In this document: in pieces, positions 8,103 through 16,172 of the stretch
Layout: every line of letters starts with the position of its first letter
Position numbering within the stretch: position 1 is the first letter of the stretch
NCBI RefSeq assembly: GCF_010682065.1
Contig: NZ_JAAGWG010000012.1
Span: 1 to 64,000, forward strand
DNA length: 64,000 nucleotides
Origin: Blastococcus saxobsidens
Lineage (GTDB): Bacteria; Actinomycetota; Actinomycetes; Mycobacteriales; Geodermatophilaceae
Reading direction: 5' to 3'
Notes under the pieces: model-generated
Seen by the model: only the letters and a program-made list of their open reading frames with translations
What the model was told of the DNA's origin: nothing
The model's database searches: none
Made by a program: the position numbers and the translations under genes

Positions 8103-10241
8103 TCAGCCGGTGAGGACGACGAGCCGTTGCGTGGCCCGGGTCATGGCGACGTAGCGGTCGACGGCGCCGGCGATCCCGTCGCCGAACGTGTCGGGCTCGA
8201 TCAGCACCACGAGGTCGAACTCGAGCCCCTTCGCCAGCGACGGCGTCAGCGACCGGACGCGGGGGGTCGGTTCGAACGACGGGTCGCCGATGACGCACGC
8301 GATGCCTTCGTCGTGCTCGGCGAGCCAGTTCCCGAGGATCTCGCGCAGCTCCCCTCCCGATCCGTGCGTGACCGGCACGCCGCTGCTGCGGATGGAGGTG
8401 GGCACGTTCGCGTCCGGGAGCGCCGCCCGGATGACCGGCTCGGCCTCGGCCATGACCTCGGCCGGCGTCCGGTAGTTGATGGTCAGCGTGGCGAGGGTGA
8501 CCCGGTCCAGGCCCACCCGCTCCAGCCGCTCCTGCCACGACTCGGCGAACCCGTGCCGGGCCTGGGCGCGGTCGCCGACGACGGTGAAGCTCCCCGACGG
8601 GCAGCGCAGGAGCAGCATCTGCCACTCGGCGTCGGTCAGCTCCTGCGCCTCGTCGACGACGACGTGCGCGAACGGGCCGGCCAGCACGTCCGGGTCGGCG
8701 GTGGGCACGGCACCCTGGTCGACGAGGGCGTCCTGCAGGTCCCCGTGCCGCAGGCTCGTCATCAGCAGCAGCTCGGAGTCGTCGGCGGCGATCAGCTCGT
8801 CGATGACGGAGCTCATGCGTTCCCGCTCGCCCGCGACGACCGCCTGCTGCCGGCGGGTGCGCCGGGCGACCTCCGGATCACCGAGCCGCTGCCGGGCGGC
8901 GTCCAGGAGCGGCAGGTCGGAGAGCGTCCAGGCGCGGGCATCGTCGCGCTGCAGCCTGCGGACCTCTTCGGGGCTCAGCCACGGGGCGCACTTCCGCAGG
9001 TAGGCGGGCACCGACCACAGGTCCCCGACGACGTCGGTCGCCTCCAGCAGCGGCCACGCGCGGTTGAAGACGGCGAGCAGCTCCCGGTTCTGCGACAACG
9101 ACGTCCGGAGGTGGTCGTCCTCCTCCCCGTCGTACCTGTCCTCGCAGATCGTGAGCAGCTCGTCCCACACCTGGGCGCGCGCCAGGTTGTGCGGCGTCCC
9201 AGGATCGGGCACCTCGAACGCCTCCGCCCAGTCGTCGGCGGTCAGCCGGATGTCGCCCGCGTCGGTCTCGACCGTCATGCCCGTGCGGGGCGGCTCCTCG
9301 TAGAACCGGACGGCGGCCTCGATCGCGCCGACCAGGTCCGCGGAGGCCTTGAGGCGGGCGACCTCGGGGTCGGTCTCGGCTCCCGCCGTCGCCCCCTCGG
9401 GGACGAGATCGCGCAGGGTGCACGTCCGCACGCCCTCCTCGCCGAGACTGGGCAGGACGTCGGAGACGTAGGCCAGGTAGGGCTCGTGCGGGCCGACGAA
9501 CAGCACCCCGCCGCGGTTGTGGCCCAGCCGCGGATCGGCGTAGAGCAGGTAGGCGGTGCGGTGCAGGGCGACGACGGTCTTCCCGGTCCCGGGCCCGCCG
9601 TCGACCACCAGCGCGCCCGAGGAGCCGGCGCGGATGATCGCGTCCTGGTCTGCCTGGATGGTGCCGAGCACGTCGCGCATGCGGGCCGATCGGTTGCTGC
9701 CCAGGGTGGCGATGAACGCGGACTGGTCGTCGAGCGCGGCGTGGCCTTCCAGCCCGTCGGGGGTGAACACCTCGTCCCAGTAGTCGGTGACGCGGCCGCG
9801 GGTCCAGCGGTAGCGACGGCGGCTCACCAGGCCGGTCGGGTCGGCGTGGGTGGCGCCGAAGAACGGCTCGGCCGCGGGCGACCGCCAGTCGAGCAGCAGA
9901 CGGCGGCCCGCGCGGTCGGTGAGGCCGAGCCGTCCGATGTAGACCGGCTCCGGATCGTCGGCGAAGACGATCCGGCCGAGGCACAGGTCCAGGCCGAACC
10001 GGCGCAGCGTGCGGAGGCGGGCGCTCAGCCGGTGGATCTCCAGGTCCCGGTTCAGCGCCTCCTCGCCGCTGCCGCCGGGTGCCCTGCGTTCGGCATCGAG
10101 GCGTTCGGAGAGCTCGGCGATCTGCTGCTGGAGCGTCTCGGCGATGGCGGCGAAGTGCTGCTCGTCGCCGGCGATCAGGCCCGGATCGGCCTTGGCGGCG
10201 AGGGTGTCGGGAAGGGCGAAAGCGCTGGTCGGACGGTCCAC
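8103..10241 (-). CDS. HelD/HelR-type RNA polymerase-associated ATPase (UvrD/Rep-like superfamily 1)
   Basis: A 712-residue protein. An N-terminal coiled coil (EHFAAIAETLQQQIAELSER) leads to the HelD-specific region, then Walker A GGPGTGKTVVALHR at about residues 210-220, Walker B VVVDEAQELTDAEW near residue 530, the GDRAQARHG motif, and C-terminal YVAMTRATQRLVVL. HelD proteins recycle stalled RNA polymerase; some actinobacterial HelR members also give rifampicin tolerance. I chose the GTG at 10241; the frame stays open upstream into the tRNA-derived repeat, but that translation is meaningless. The gene lies directly outside the left boundary of the integrated element, so element DNA now sits 125 bp upstream and may have changed its promoter. 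Confidence 0.85.
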   Translation of the reverse strand: MDRPTSAFALPDTLAAKADPGLIAGDEQHFAAIAETLQQQIAELSERLDAERRAPGGSGEEALNRDLEIHRLSARLRTLRRFGLDLCLGRIVFADDPEPVYIGRLGLTDRAGRRLLLDWRSPAAEPFFGATHADPTGLVSRRRYRWTRGRVTDYWDEVFTPDGLEGHAALDDQSAFIATLGSNRSARMRDVLGTIQADQDAIIRAGSSGALVVDGGPGTGKTVVALHRTAYLLYADPRLGHNRGGVLFVGPHEPYLAYVSDVLPSLGEEGVRTCTLRDLVPEGATAGAETDPEVARLKASADLVGAIEAAVRFYEEPPRTGMTVETDAGDIRLTADDWAEAFEVPDPGTPHNLARAQVWDELLTICEDRYDGEEDDHLRTSLSQNRELLAVFNRAWPLLEATDVVGDLWSVPAYLRKCAPWLSPEEVRRLQRDDARAWTLSDLPLLDAARQRLGDPEVARRTRRQQAVVAGERERMSSVIDELIAADDSELLLMTSLRHGDLQDALVDQGAVPTADPDVLAGPFAHVVVDEAQELTDAEWQMLLLRCPSGSFTVVGDRAQARHGFAESWQERLERVGLDRVTLATLTINYRTPAEVMAEAEPVIRAALPDANVPTSIRSSGVPVTHGSGGELREILGNWLAEHDEGIACVIGDPSFEPTPRVRSLTPSLAKGLEFDLVVLIEPDTFGDGIAGAVDRYVAMTRATQRLVVLTG

Positions 10242-10365
10242 GACGAGCGAGTGTGGGGGCGGACCGGGGTCTTGCCGCAAGCCCCCGCCTGCGCTATACG
10301 TTGAAGTGGGAGTTGACCGCAGTCCTCCCAGCCCCCGTACACGGCCTGCCGCCGGCCGTTCCCGA

Positions 10366-10409
10366 GTGGGCCCCGTGGGGATCGAACCCACAACCCGCGG
10401 ATTAAAAGT
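10366..10409. repeat. Left attachment site, 44-bp copy of the tRNA-Lys 3' half
   Basis: These 44 bases match 38398-38441 exactly, from the base after the discriminator through the T-arm and variable loop into the anticodon loop. The match ends where this copy continues TCCCAAAAG and the intact tRNA continues CCGCTGC. No acceptor 5' half or D-arm is present here. It marks the left junction of the integrated element and holds the core site of recombination. Confidence 0.93.
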
Positions 10410-10720
10410 TCCCAAAAGACACTTTTCTGATCAGCGCATTCTACGCGGAACTGGGCCATGACCAGCGGAAATACCGTTTGCTGCGATCGGCCGATGTTGG
10501 TCGCGAACGGCCCTTCTGTGGGCGTCTTGTGGGCGCGGTGTGGGCGGGAGACCGTCCGGTGAAGCGTCCCCACTGACCCGCACGCCATGGTGAACCATCC
10601 GGGTGATGGCGAGCGCCGTAGCTGGGGGGCACCCACCCCCGACCTGGACGACGGGCGGCGGCACTAACCGGAACGGTGCTCAGCGCCCCGTCGTCGAAGG
10701 CTCCGGCGGGCGCCGCCCGC
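10410..10720. other. Left end of the element, no gene
   Basis: About 310 bases between the left att site and the relaxase stop carry no convincing gene. An inverted repeat AAAAG-ACA-CTTTT at 10414-10426 lies just inside the core, and three 8-bp boxes at 10517-10546 are described separately. In the excised circle this stretch would adjoin the 3' end of the integrase gene and form one arm of attP. Confidence 0.55.
10517..10546 (+). repeat. Three TGTGGGCG boxes at 11-bp spacing, probable integrase arm sites
   Basis: TGTGGGCG occurs at 10517, 10528 and 10539, always in the same orientation and exactly 11 bp apart, about one helical turn. Two more copies with the same spacing and orientation lie near the right att site at 38330 and 38341. 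Arm-type sites of tyrosine integrases are short direct repeats flanking the core on both sides, which this arrangement matches. Binding by the integrase or the Xis-like protein is inferred. Confidence 0.6.
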
Positions 10721-13700
10721 TCAGCGCGATATGCCTCGCCCTGCGGCGGTGTGCCGGGTGAGTGCCGCGAGGTCCTCGGGCCGCGGGAGGCGGACACCCG
10801 GCTCGGAGGCGGTCGGCAGCGGGGCGGCCGATCGGTGTGGGTTCGGGTCGGCGTCCTGGCGTGCACGCCAGGTGTCCCGCTCTCCGGCGAGGCGGTCGGG
10901 CGGCTGGGCGCGGAGCGCCGGCTCGGAGGTCAGTCGTGCGATGCGCGCGCGTACATCGGTGAGCTGCTGGCGAGCAGCGGCGATCTGGTGTTCGGTGTCG
11001 GACAGTCGCTCCGCCGGGTCGAAGGTCCGGGCGAGCGGTCCGAAGCGGGCGAGCCGGTTCTCGTGCTGGCGGCGGGCGTCGGCCACCGCGGCCCCGGCGT
11101 GCCGGTGGGCCTCCTGGGCGGTGGCTGCGGTCGCGCGCAACTGAGCGTGCTCCGGGTGGGCGTGTTCGGCGTGGTGGCGGGCGTAGGAGTCGAAGGCGGT
11201 CCACAGCCGCGGTTGGTCGTCGGACCGGTCAGCCAGGCGCGCGATCTGCCGCGGGTCGGTGGGCATGGCCGGCAGGTAGGGCCGCCAGGCGTCCGCCCAG
11301 TCCACCAGCTGCTCGCCGGCCCGGTTCACCGCCGCCAGCCGAAGCCGGAGCCGGCCGGGACCGTCGAGCACGACCCGCGCGGCGTCGCGGGCGGCGTCCC
11401 GCCCGGTGTCCCAGCTGGCGAGCAGCGTGTCGCGGATCCGGTCGGTCTCGGCGGTGACGGCCGCGCCGCTGGCGTCGGCCCGCGCCGTGGCGTGTCGGGC
11501 GTCGATCCCTGTCTGCCGATAGGCCTCGGTGAGCGCGGCGGTCCGGTCGGCGTGGGCCGACTTGAGCGCGACGATCTCGCGTAGCGCGTCCCGGCGCGGC
11601 AGGTCGGAGGCGAGCCGATCCAGGCAGCGTTGCTCGGCCGTCCACGCAGAGTGCAGGTCGGCGAGCGACTGTTCCAGCGGTCGGGGCGTGGCGTAGCGGG
11701 TGGCTTCGGCGGCGGCCAGCCGGGCGGCGTGTGCGGGGCCGAGGTCGGCGCGGTCGCGGGCGAAGACCGCGAGCCACTGCTCCCGTGCCTCGGCGGGGTC
11801 GTCGGCGACGAGGTGGGCGGTGTTGGCGGTTCGGCCGCGGGTCATCCCGACGTAGGCCGCGGCCGCGCCGGTGTCCTCGCCGACCACCAGGTGGGCGGCG
11901 GTCACAGTGTCGCCTTGGATGCCGTGCGCGGTGGTGGCGTAGGCCAGTTCCACATGCGCGGTGACGTAGTCGGCGGGCAGCACCCGCGCCCGGTTCCCGG
12001 CCGGGGGAACGGCGGGGGTGACAGCTGCGGACCCGCCGCTGGCGGGGGTGACATGGGGTGTGCGGTCGGGGGTGACGAGCAGCCCGCCGTCCCGGTCGAC
12101 GCCGGTGACCGTCCACACGTCGCGGTTGGCGACCTGCAGGTCGCGGTCGTTGCGCCGGGTGGCGATCCGGTCGCCGACGCCGATCCGCTCCCCGGCCCCG
12201 GTCACGACCACACGCCGGTCGTCGACCCGACCGTCGGTGACGAGCCGGTCCCGGATGGCGGCATTGAGGGCGGCGGCCTGCTCACGGATGGCGACCACCA
12301 CGGCCACCCGCTCGCCCGCGGTGTAGCACTGCGCCGCGGTGGCGGCGAGCTCCTTCCGCAGCGCCTGCGCGTCGGGGTGCAGCCGGATCTGCCCGCGGGC
12401 CAGCAGAGTGTCGAACACCGTCCCGGGGTTCTCGCCGGCGCGCATCGCCAGGGTCAGCTCGGCGTAGTCGCTGTCCGGTGTCGTGGCGCCGGTGGCGTCG
12501 GTGCGGGTGAAGCGGTGTACCCCGTCCAGGGTCAGGTGCCCGGTCAGGTCAACCTGGGCCGCGGCGAGGTCCAGCACGCCACCCCGCCCGACCGCCGCGA
12601 GCTGATGCCGGTCACCGAGCAGGGCGACGCGCACCCGGCACTCGTCGGCGACCGTCAGGAGGGCCCGGGCCGTGTCCTGATCCAGCATCCCGGCCTCGTC
12701 GACGACGAGGAGGTCCCCCGGGCGGAGTCGCGCTCCCTCCCCCGGCCCGGCGTAGACACCTCCCGTGGTCGGACAGAGATCTCCGATACCGAGCCGGGTC
12801 CAGGCGCCGTCGTTGTTCCAGCGCCAGCCGTGCTGGAAGGCCAGCCGGGCCGCCGACCCCGCGACCGCCCCGACCTCCGCGGCGGCGACCTTGGCCGCCT
12901 TCAGCGTCGGGGTGACGACCACCAGCCGGCGCCCCTGCTGGTCGAGCACGTTGCGGGTGGCGGCGAGGGTGGTGGTCTTGCCGGCGCCGGCCGCACCCTC
13001 CACCACGGCCAGTGGCCGGTCGCCGGCCAGTGCGGCGACCGCCGCGGCCTGGCCGGCATCCAGCCGCGCGGCGCCGGCCGCGAGGTCGACCGGGGGTGTC
13101 AGGTCGGTTTCCGGTCCGCCGGTCCTGGCGCGGGCGGCGAGGCGGGCGGTCAGCTCGGCCTCGACGGCGAGCACCGGCCGCGACGTCCAGGCCCGGATGT
13201 GCTCGGGGACGCCGTCGCGGTCCAGCAGTGGCAGGCAGCGGTCCATCGCGCGGGCGGCGAGGTCCTCGGCCAGCTCGAGGCGCACCGCCGCCCCGGCGAC
13301 GACGCCCGCCGCGGCGATCAGCCGCTCGACCTCGCCGCGGACGTCCGCGGCGTTCCACGCCGACCGGCCCGCCGCCAGCCGGGCCAACGCGCGCTGCACC
13401 AGCTCCTCCCGATCGAGGGCACCGACCTGGGTGGGCGCAAGGTCCACGGGACCGGCCGGGCCGCGGTAGCCGAGCCCCAACAGCTGCCCCCGCCACCGTT
13501 CGTCGAGGGTCACCCCGCGCTGCGCAACCACCTTGTCCGGGCGGCCGTCGGCCCAGGCGCGGGCGTCCCACGCCCGCCGCAGCGCCGGGCCTGGCCGTTC
13601 ACCGGGGTGCGCGGCGGTCCACTCGGCTTCGTAGCGGTCCACATTCCGGGCGATCTGCGCGTTCCGCGCGCTGAACGGGCCGACATAGTCGGCGAGCTCC

Positions 13701-14383
13701 AGTATTTCTCCAGTAGCGTCCTTCGTGTAGCCGTGCGCGGCGAACGCGGCGTTCAATTCCGGGTCACACGCCATCGCCGCGTGCCCGATGCCGTTGATCG
13801 CCCCGAGCGAGTCGCGGACCCCGACGGTGTGCAGCCCGCGCCATTTTCCGACGGCGAACACGCGGGACAGGATCTGCAGGTGCAGATGCCAGTGCGGATC
13901 GCCGGCGCGGGAGGTGTAGTGCCGCACCGTCGCCGCCTCCAGCACCTGCAGCGGCACCTGCACCTGCCCGCCGCGCGGGCCGACCCTGGTGGTGGCGTGC
14001 TGCGAGAGCCAGCCGATGATCTGCTCGGCCGCGCGGTCCTGCGCCGCCTCGTACGCGGCGGCGATGTCCGGGTGCAGTGCGGCGGCCAGCGACCAGGTTT
14101 TCGGGCCGTTGACCACCACCTCGACGAACCGCACCGCCCGGTCGTCGTCGCGCAGCTGCCCCCGCGGCTGGTCGGTGTCCGGGTCGTGGCCGGCCACCCA
14201 GGTCTCGTATCCGTCGCCGGTCAACGGGGCCAGTTCGGTCACGCGGGCGTCGGTGGCGGTGAAGCGGCGGGCGAAGCCGGTGCCCTCGGCCAGGTAGTAG
14301 TCATCGGCCCGACCCCGATCAGCCTCCACATAGGCGCGGGCGGCGGCCGGGTCGCCGACGTACACCTTCATTCCCCCGTGCAT
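10721..14383 (-). CDS. MobF family conjugative relaxase with helicase domain (TrwC/TraA-like)
   Basis: A 1220-residue relaxase-helicase that would nick oriT, stay attached to the 5' end and unwind the transferred strand. The N-terminal relaxase domain has a tyrosine pair in DDYYLAEGTG (residues 28-29) and the metal-binding histidines GDPHWHLHL near residue 165. The helicase half has Walker A VEGAAGAGKTTT near residue 475, Walker B LLVVDEAGMLD, LLGDRHQLAAVG, YATTAHGIQGDT and YVGMTRGRT. The last 350 residues are helical and Arg/Ala-rich. I prefer the ATG at 14383, preceded by GGTGG, over a GTG at 14395 or an ATG at 14371. No coupling protein or secretion gene is nearby. Confidence 0.93.
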   Translation of the reverse strand: MHGGMKVYVGDPAAARAYVEADRGRADDYYLAEGTGFARRFTATDARVTELAPLTGDGYETWVAGHDPDTDQPRGQLRDDDRAVRFVEVVVNGPKTWSLAAALHPDIAAAYEAAQDRAAEQIIGWLSQHATTRVGPRGGQVQVPLQVLEAATVRHYTSRAGDPHWHLHLQILSRVFAVGKWRGLHTVGVRDSLGAINGIGHAAMACDPELNAAFAAHGYTKDATGEILELADYVGPFSARNAQIARNVDRYEAEWTAAHPGERPGPALRRAWDARAWADGRPDKVVAQRGVTLDERWRGQLLGLGYRGPAGPVDLAPTQVGALDREELVQRALARLAAGRSAWNAADVRGEVERLIAAAGVVAGAAVRLELAEDLAARAMDRCLPLLDRDGVPEHIRAWTSRPVLAVEAELTARLAARARTGGPETDLTPPVDLAAGAARLDAGQAAAVAALAGDRPLAVVEGAAGAGKTTTLAATRNVLDQQGRRLVVVTPTLKAAKVAAAEVGAVAGSAARLAFQHGWRWNNDGAWTRLGIGDLCPTTGGVYAGPGEGARLRPGDLLVVDEAGMLDQDTARALLTVADECRVRVALLGDRHQLAAVGRGGVLDLAAAQVDLTGHLTLDGVHRFTRTDATGATTPDSDYAELTLAMRAGENPGTVFDTLLARGQIRLHPDAQALRKELAATAAQCYTAGERVAVVVAIREQAAALNAAIRDRLVTDGRVDDRRVVVTGAGERIGVGDRIATRRNDRDLQVANRDVWTVTGVDRDGGLLVTPDRTPHVTPASGGSAAVTPAVPPAGNRARVLPADYVTAHVELAYATTAHGIQGDTVTAAHLVVGEDTGAAAAYVGMTRGRTANTAHLVADDPAEAREQWLAVFARDRADLGPAHAARLAAAEATRYATPRPLEQSLADLHSAWTAEQRCLDRLASDLPRRDALREIVALKSAHADRTAALTEAYRQTGIDARHATARADASGAAVTAETDRIRDTLLASWDTGRDAARDAARVVLDGPGRLRLRLAAVNRAGEQLVDWADAWRPYLPAMPTDPRQIARLADRSDDQPRLWTAFDSYARHHAEHAHPEHAQLRATAATAQEAHRHAGAAVADARRQHENRLARFGPLARTFDPAERLSDTEHQIAAARQQLTDVRARIARLTSEPALRAQPPDRLAGERDTWRARQDADPNPHRSAAPLPTASEPGVRLPRPEDLAALTRHTAAGRGISR

Positions 14384-14395
14384 TTTCAACGCCAC

Positions 14396-14805
14396 CCAAT
14401 AATGACCAACAGGTCACCCCTAGAAACGGCGATGGGCCCCGCGAAGCGGGGCCCGAACTACCCGCAAGGGTAGCATGCGTGCCGTCCTTCAGTGAGGCCT
14501 TGGGCGGTGCAGGAACCTGTTGACGACTTGGTTGTCCGGGGCGGGCTACTGGATTATTGGGTGATCACGGTAATGAATGATTGGGTTAGGACTTTGCGGC
14601 GGCTCTCGGTTGATTATTGGCGTTGAGCGACACACTCCCCTGCTTTCGGATCCACGATCGCCGGCAAGCGGCAAGTACCGACAGGCCGACGAGCACCGAC
14701 CCGTGGCGCAAGACGGTGGGACCGGACGAGGCGTCTCACGCCGGCCTGGCGCACTGGGCGCGCCCCGTCGCAGCGCGACGGACGGCGGTCGCTTCCTTCC
14801 CCGAG
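14396..14805. other. Candidate origin of transfer and regulatory region upstream of the relaxase
   Basis: About 410 bases hold no gene but are structured. A perfect hairpin, GGGCCCCGC-GAA-GCGGGGCCC, occupies 14434-14454 and a second, CTACCC-GCAA-GGGTAG, occupies 14458-14473. The following 150 bases are clearly more AT-rich than their surroundings and repeat GATTATTGG at about 14551 and 14611. MobF oriT sites are normally next to the relaxase gene and contain inverted repeats beside an AT-rich nick region, so this is the best oriT candidate here. The hairpins could alternatively terminate transcription. Confidence 0.45.
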
Positions 14806-15387
14806 TCAGCCGCCTGCGGTCTCGTCAGATTCAGGCCGTGGGCTCTCCTGCCACCGGGCGATGGCATCGCCCAACTCGGTGCGGAGGAAGGCGGCGAAGG
14901 CGAGGGCTTCGGAGATCCGGGTGCCGCCTGGCGTGCCTCTGCGAAGGGACTGGACTGCGTCGGTGAGTCTGTCCTCGGCGGTGCGCACCCGTTGGATCCT
15001 GGATGCCAGGTAGCGCGGTAGGGGATTGTGCTGAGCCAGCGCGTAGAGGTCGCTGCGGACTCCTGGCTCTCTGGTGCGTTCGACGAGGCCGAGGTCCATC
15101 AACTGGTGCAGGGCGCCGGAGATGGCGGCGGGGCTGACATCCAGACCTTCGGCGAACTGTCCGGCGGTATGGGTGTCGTGATCGGCGACGAGGGCGTAGG
15201 CCAGCACGCGCGCCGGCATGGGTGGAATGGCCAGTCGGCAGAGTTCGAGCGCCAGCCGCTCGACCAGCTCGAGGAGGTCTGCTCGATCGGGGACATGCCG
15301 GTGGGTCGGGTCCCCGCCTGCCGGCCGCTCGACGGGTGGACCGGATGGGCCTCGACGGTGCGAGACCCCCGGGTCAGGGCCGTTCAT
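14806..15387 (-). CDS. GbsR/MarR-type winged-helix regulator
   Basis: A 193-residue protein with a winged-helix core: LALELCRLAIPPMPARVLAY, then the recognition part DVSPAAISGALHQLMDLGLVERT and a wing around GVRSDLYAL. This is the pattern of the GbsR/MarR-like group often paired with MmpL exporters in actinobacteria. The ATG at 15387 overlaps the end of the TetR gene by 14 bases, so the two regulators are translationally coupled. The last 50 residues are a helical dimerisation tail. It probably works with the TetR protein on the exporter operon across the divergent promoter. Confidence 0.8.
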   Translation of the reverse strand: MNGPDPGVSHRRGPSGPPVERPAGGDPTHRHVPDRADLLELVERLALELCRLAIPPMPARVLAYALVADHDTHTAGQFAEGLDVSPAAISGALHQLMDLGLVERTREPGVRSDLYALAQHNPLPRYLASRIQRVRTAEDRLTDAVQSLRRGTPGGTRISEALAFAAFLRTELGDAIARWQESPRPESDETAGG

Positions 15388-16045
15388 CGGGGCCGGAGAG
15401 GGAACTGGCGATGCGGAGCGTGGCCACTCCGGTTCGGAGTCCCTCGGTGGCGTCCTGCTCGTCGAGCGGCGGCAGCGGCTCAGCGCCCGGCGGGTTGAGC
15501 GCGTCGAAGGCCAGGGAGAGGTAGCGGCGGCGGACGGCGGGGGTTGCTCGGGGGGTGGAGAGACCGACCAGGAGCATGCTGAAGATGCGCGGAATGTCGT
15601 GGGGTTGCAGGTCGGCCCTGATCTCGCCGGCGTGCTGGGCCCGTCGCAGCAGGATGGCGAAGGGGTCGACGAAGTCCCGCAGCAGTTCATCGGTGAGCAC
15701 GGCGAAGTTCGCCGAGGACGCGATCAGCCCGCGCTCCCTGTCGACCAGGTCCAACAGGCGGTCGGCGATCGCCATGAAGGTGGCCCTGGGGGTGCTCTGG
15801 GCACAGGACTCGGTGAGCAGGGGGACGAGTTCGGTGTCGAAGATGGACCGGTAGACCGCGCGGGTCAGCAGCTCGCGGTTGGGGAAGTGCCGGTACAGGG
15901 TGGCGATGCCCAGCCCGGCCTCGGCGGCGATCTCCTCCAGCGACGCCTGCCCGTTCCGGGCGAAGACGCTGCGCGCGGCGGTGATCAGCCGTTCGGTGTT
16001 GGAGGTCGCGTCGCGTCGCCGGGTCTTCACCGCCTCGTCGGCCAT
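15374..16045 (-). CDS. TetR family regulator divergent from an MmpL exporter
   Basis: A 223-residue TetR protein. The DNA-binding region includes RLITAARSVFARNGQASLEEIAAE and GLGIATLYRHFPNRELL near residues 20-60, followed by the helical C-terminal domain with LRRAQHAGEIRADLQPHDIPR typical of this subfamily. It reads away from the exporter gene, with 127 bp between starts containing a perfect 16-bp palindrome. Repression of both operons and release by an exported substrate is the expected arrangement; the ligand is unknown. Confidence 0.9.
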   Translation of the reverse strand: MADEAVKTRRRDATSNTERLITAARSVFARNGQASLEEIAAEAGLGIATLYRHFPNRELLTRAVYRSIFDTELVPLLTESCAQSTPRATFMAIADRLLDLVDRERGLIASSANFAVLTDELLRDFVDPFAILLRRAQHAGEIRADLQPHDIPRIFSMLLVGLSTPRATPAVRRRYLSLAFDALNPPGAEPLPPLDEQDATEGLRTGVATLRIASSLSGPDERP

Positions 16046-16111
16046 CGTGTCCTCCCGGGCGCCGTCATCAGGTCCGTCACGTCGTTGCCCGGCCGATGCT
16101 ATCGTTCCGCC

Positions 16112-16127
16112 TGATAGTTGACTATCA
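16112..16127. promoter_or_regulatory. Probable TetR operator between the TetR and MmpL genes
   Basis: TGATAGTTGACTATCA is a perfect inverted repeat (7-bp arms, 2-bp centre) in the divergent promoter region. It contains TTGACT, which could be a -35 element for the exporter, so bound repressor would block RNA polymerase. The size fits a TetR dimer site. Confidence 0.7.
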
Positions 16128-16172
16128 CTTCGATGATCATGGTTGTCGGGTGAGACGAGCCAGGGGGACCCC

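Noticed and set aside
10242..10415. Upstream extension of the HelD gene by 58 codons
   Set aside because: The extra residues (GTFNPRVVGSIPTGP...) are a translation of the tRNA-derived att repeat, not protein.
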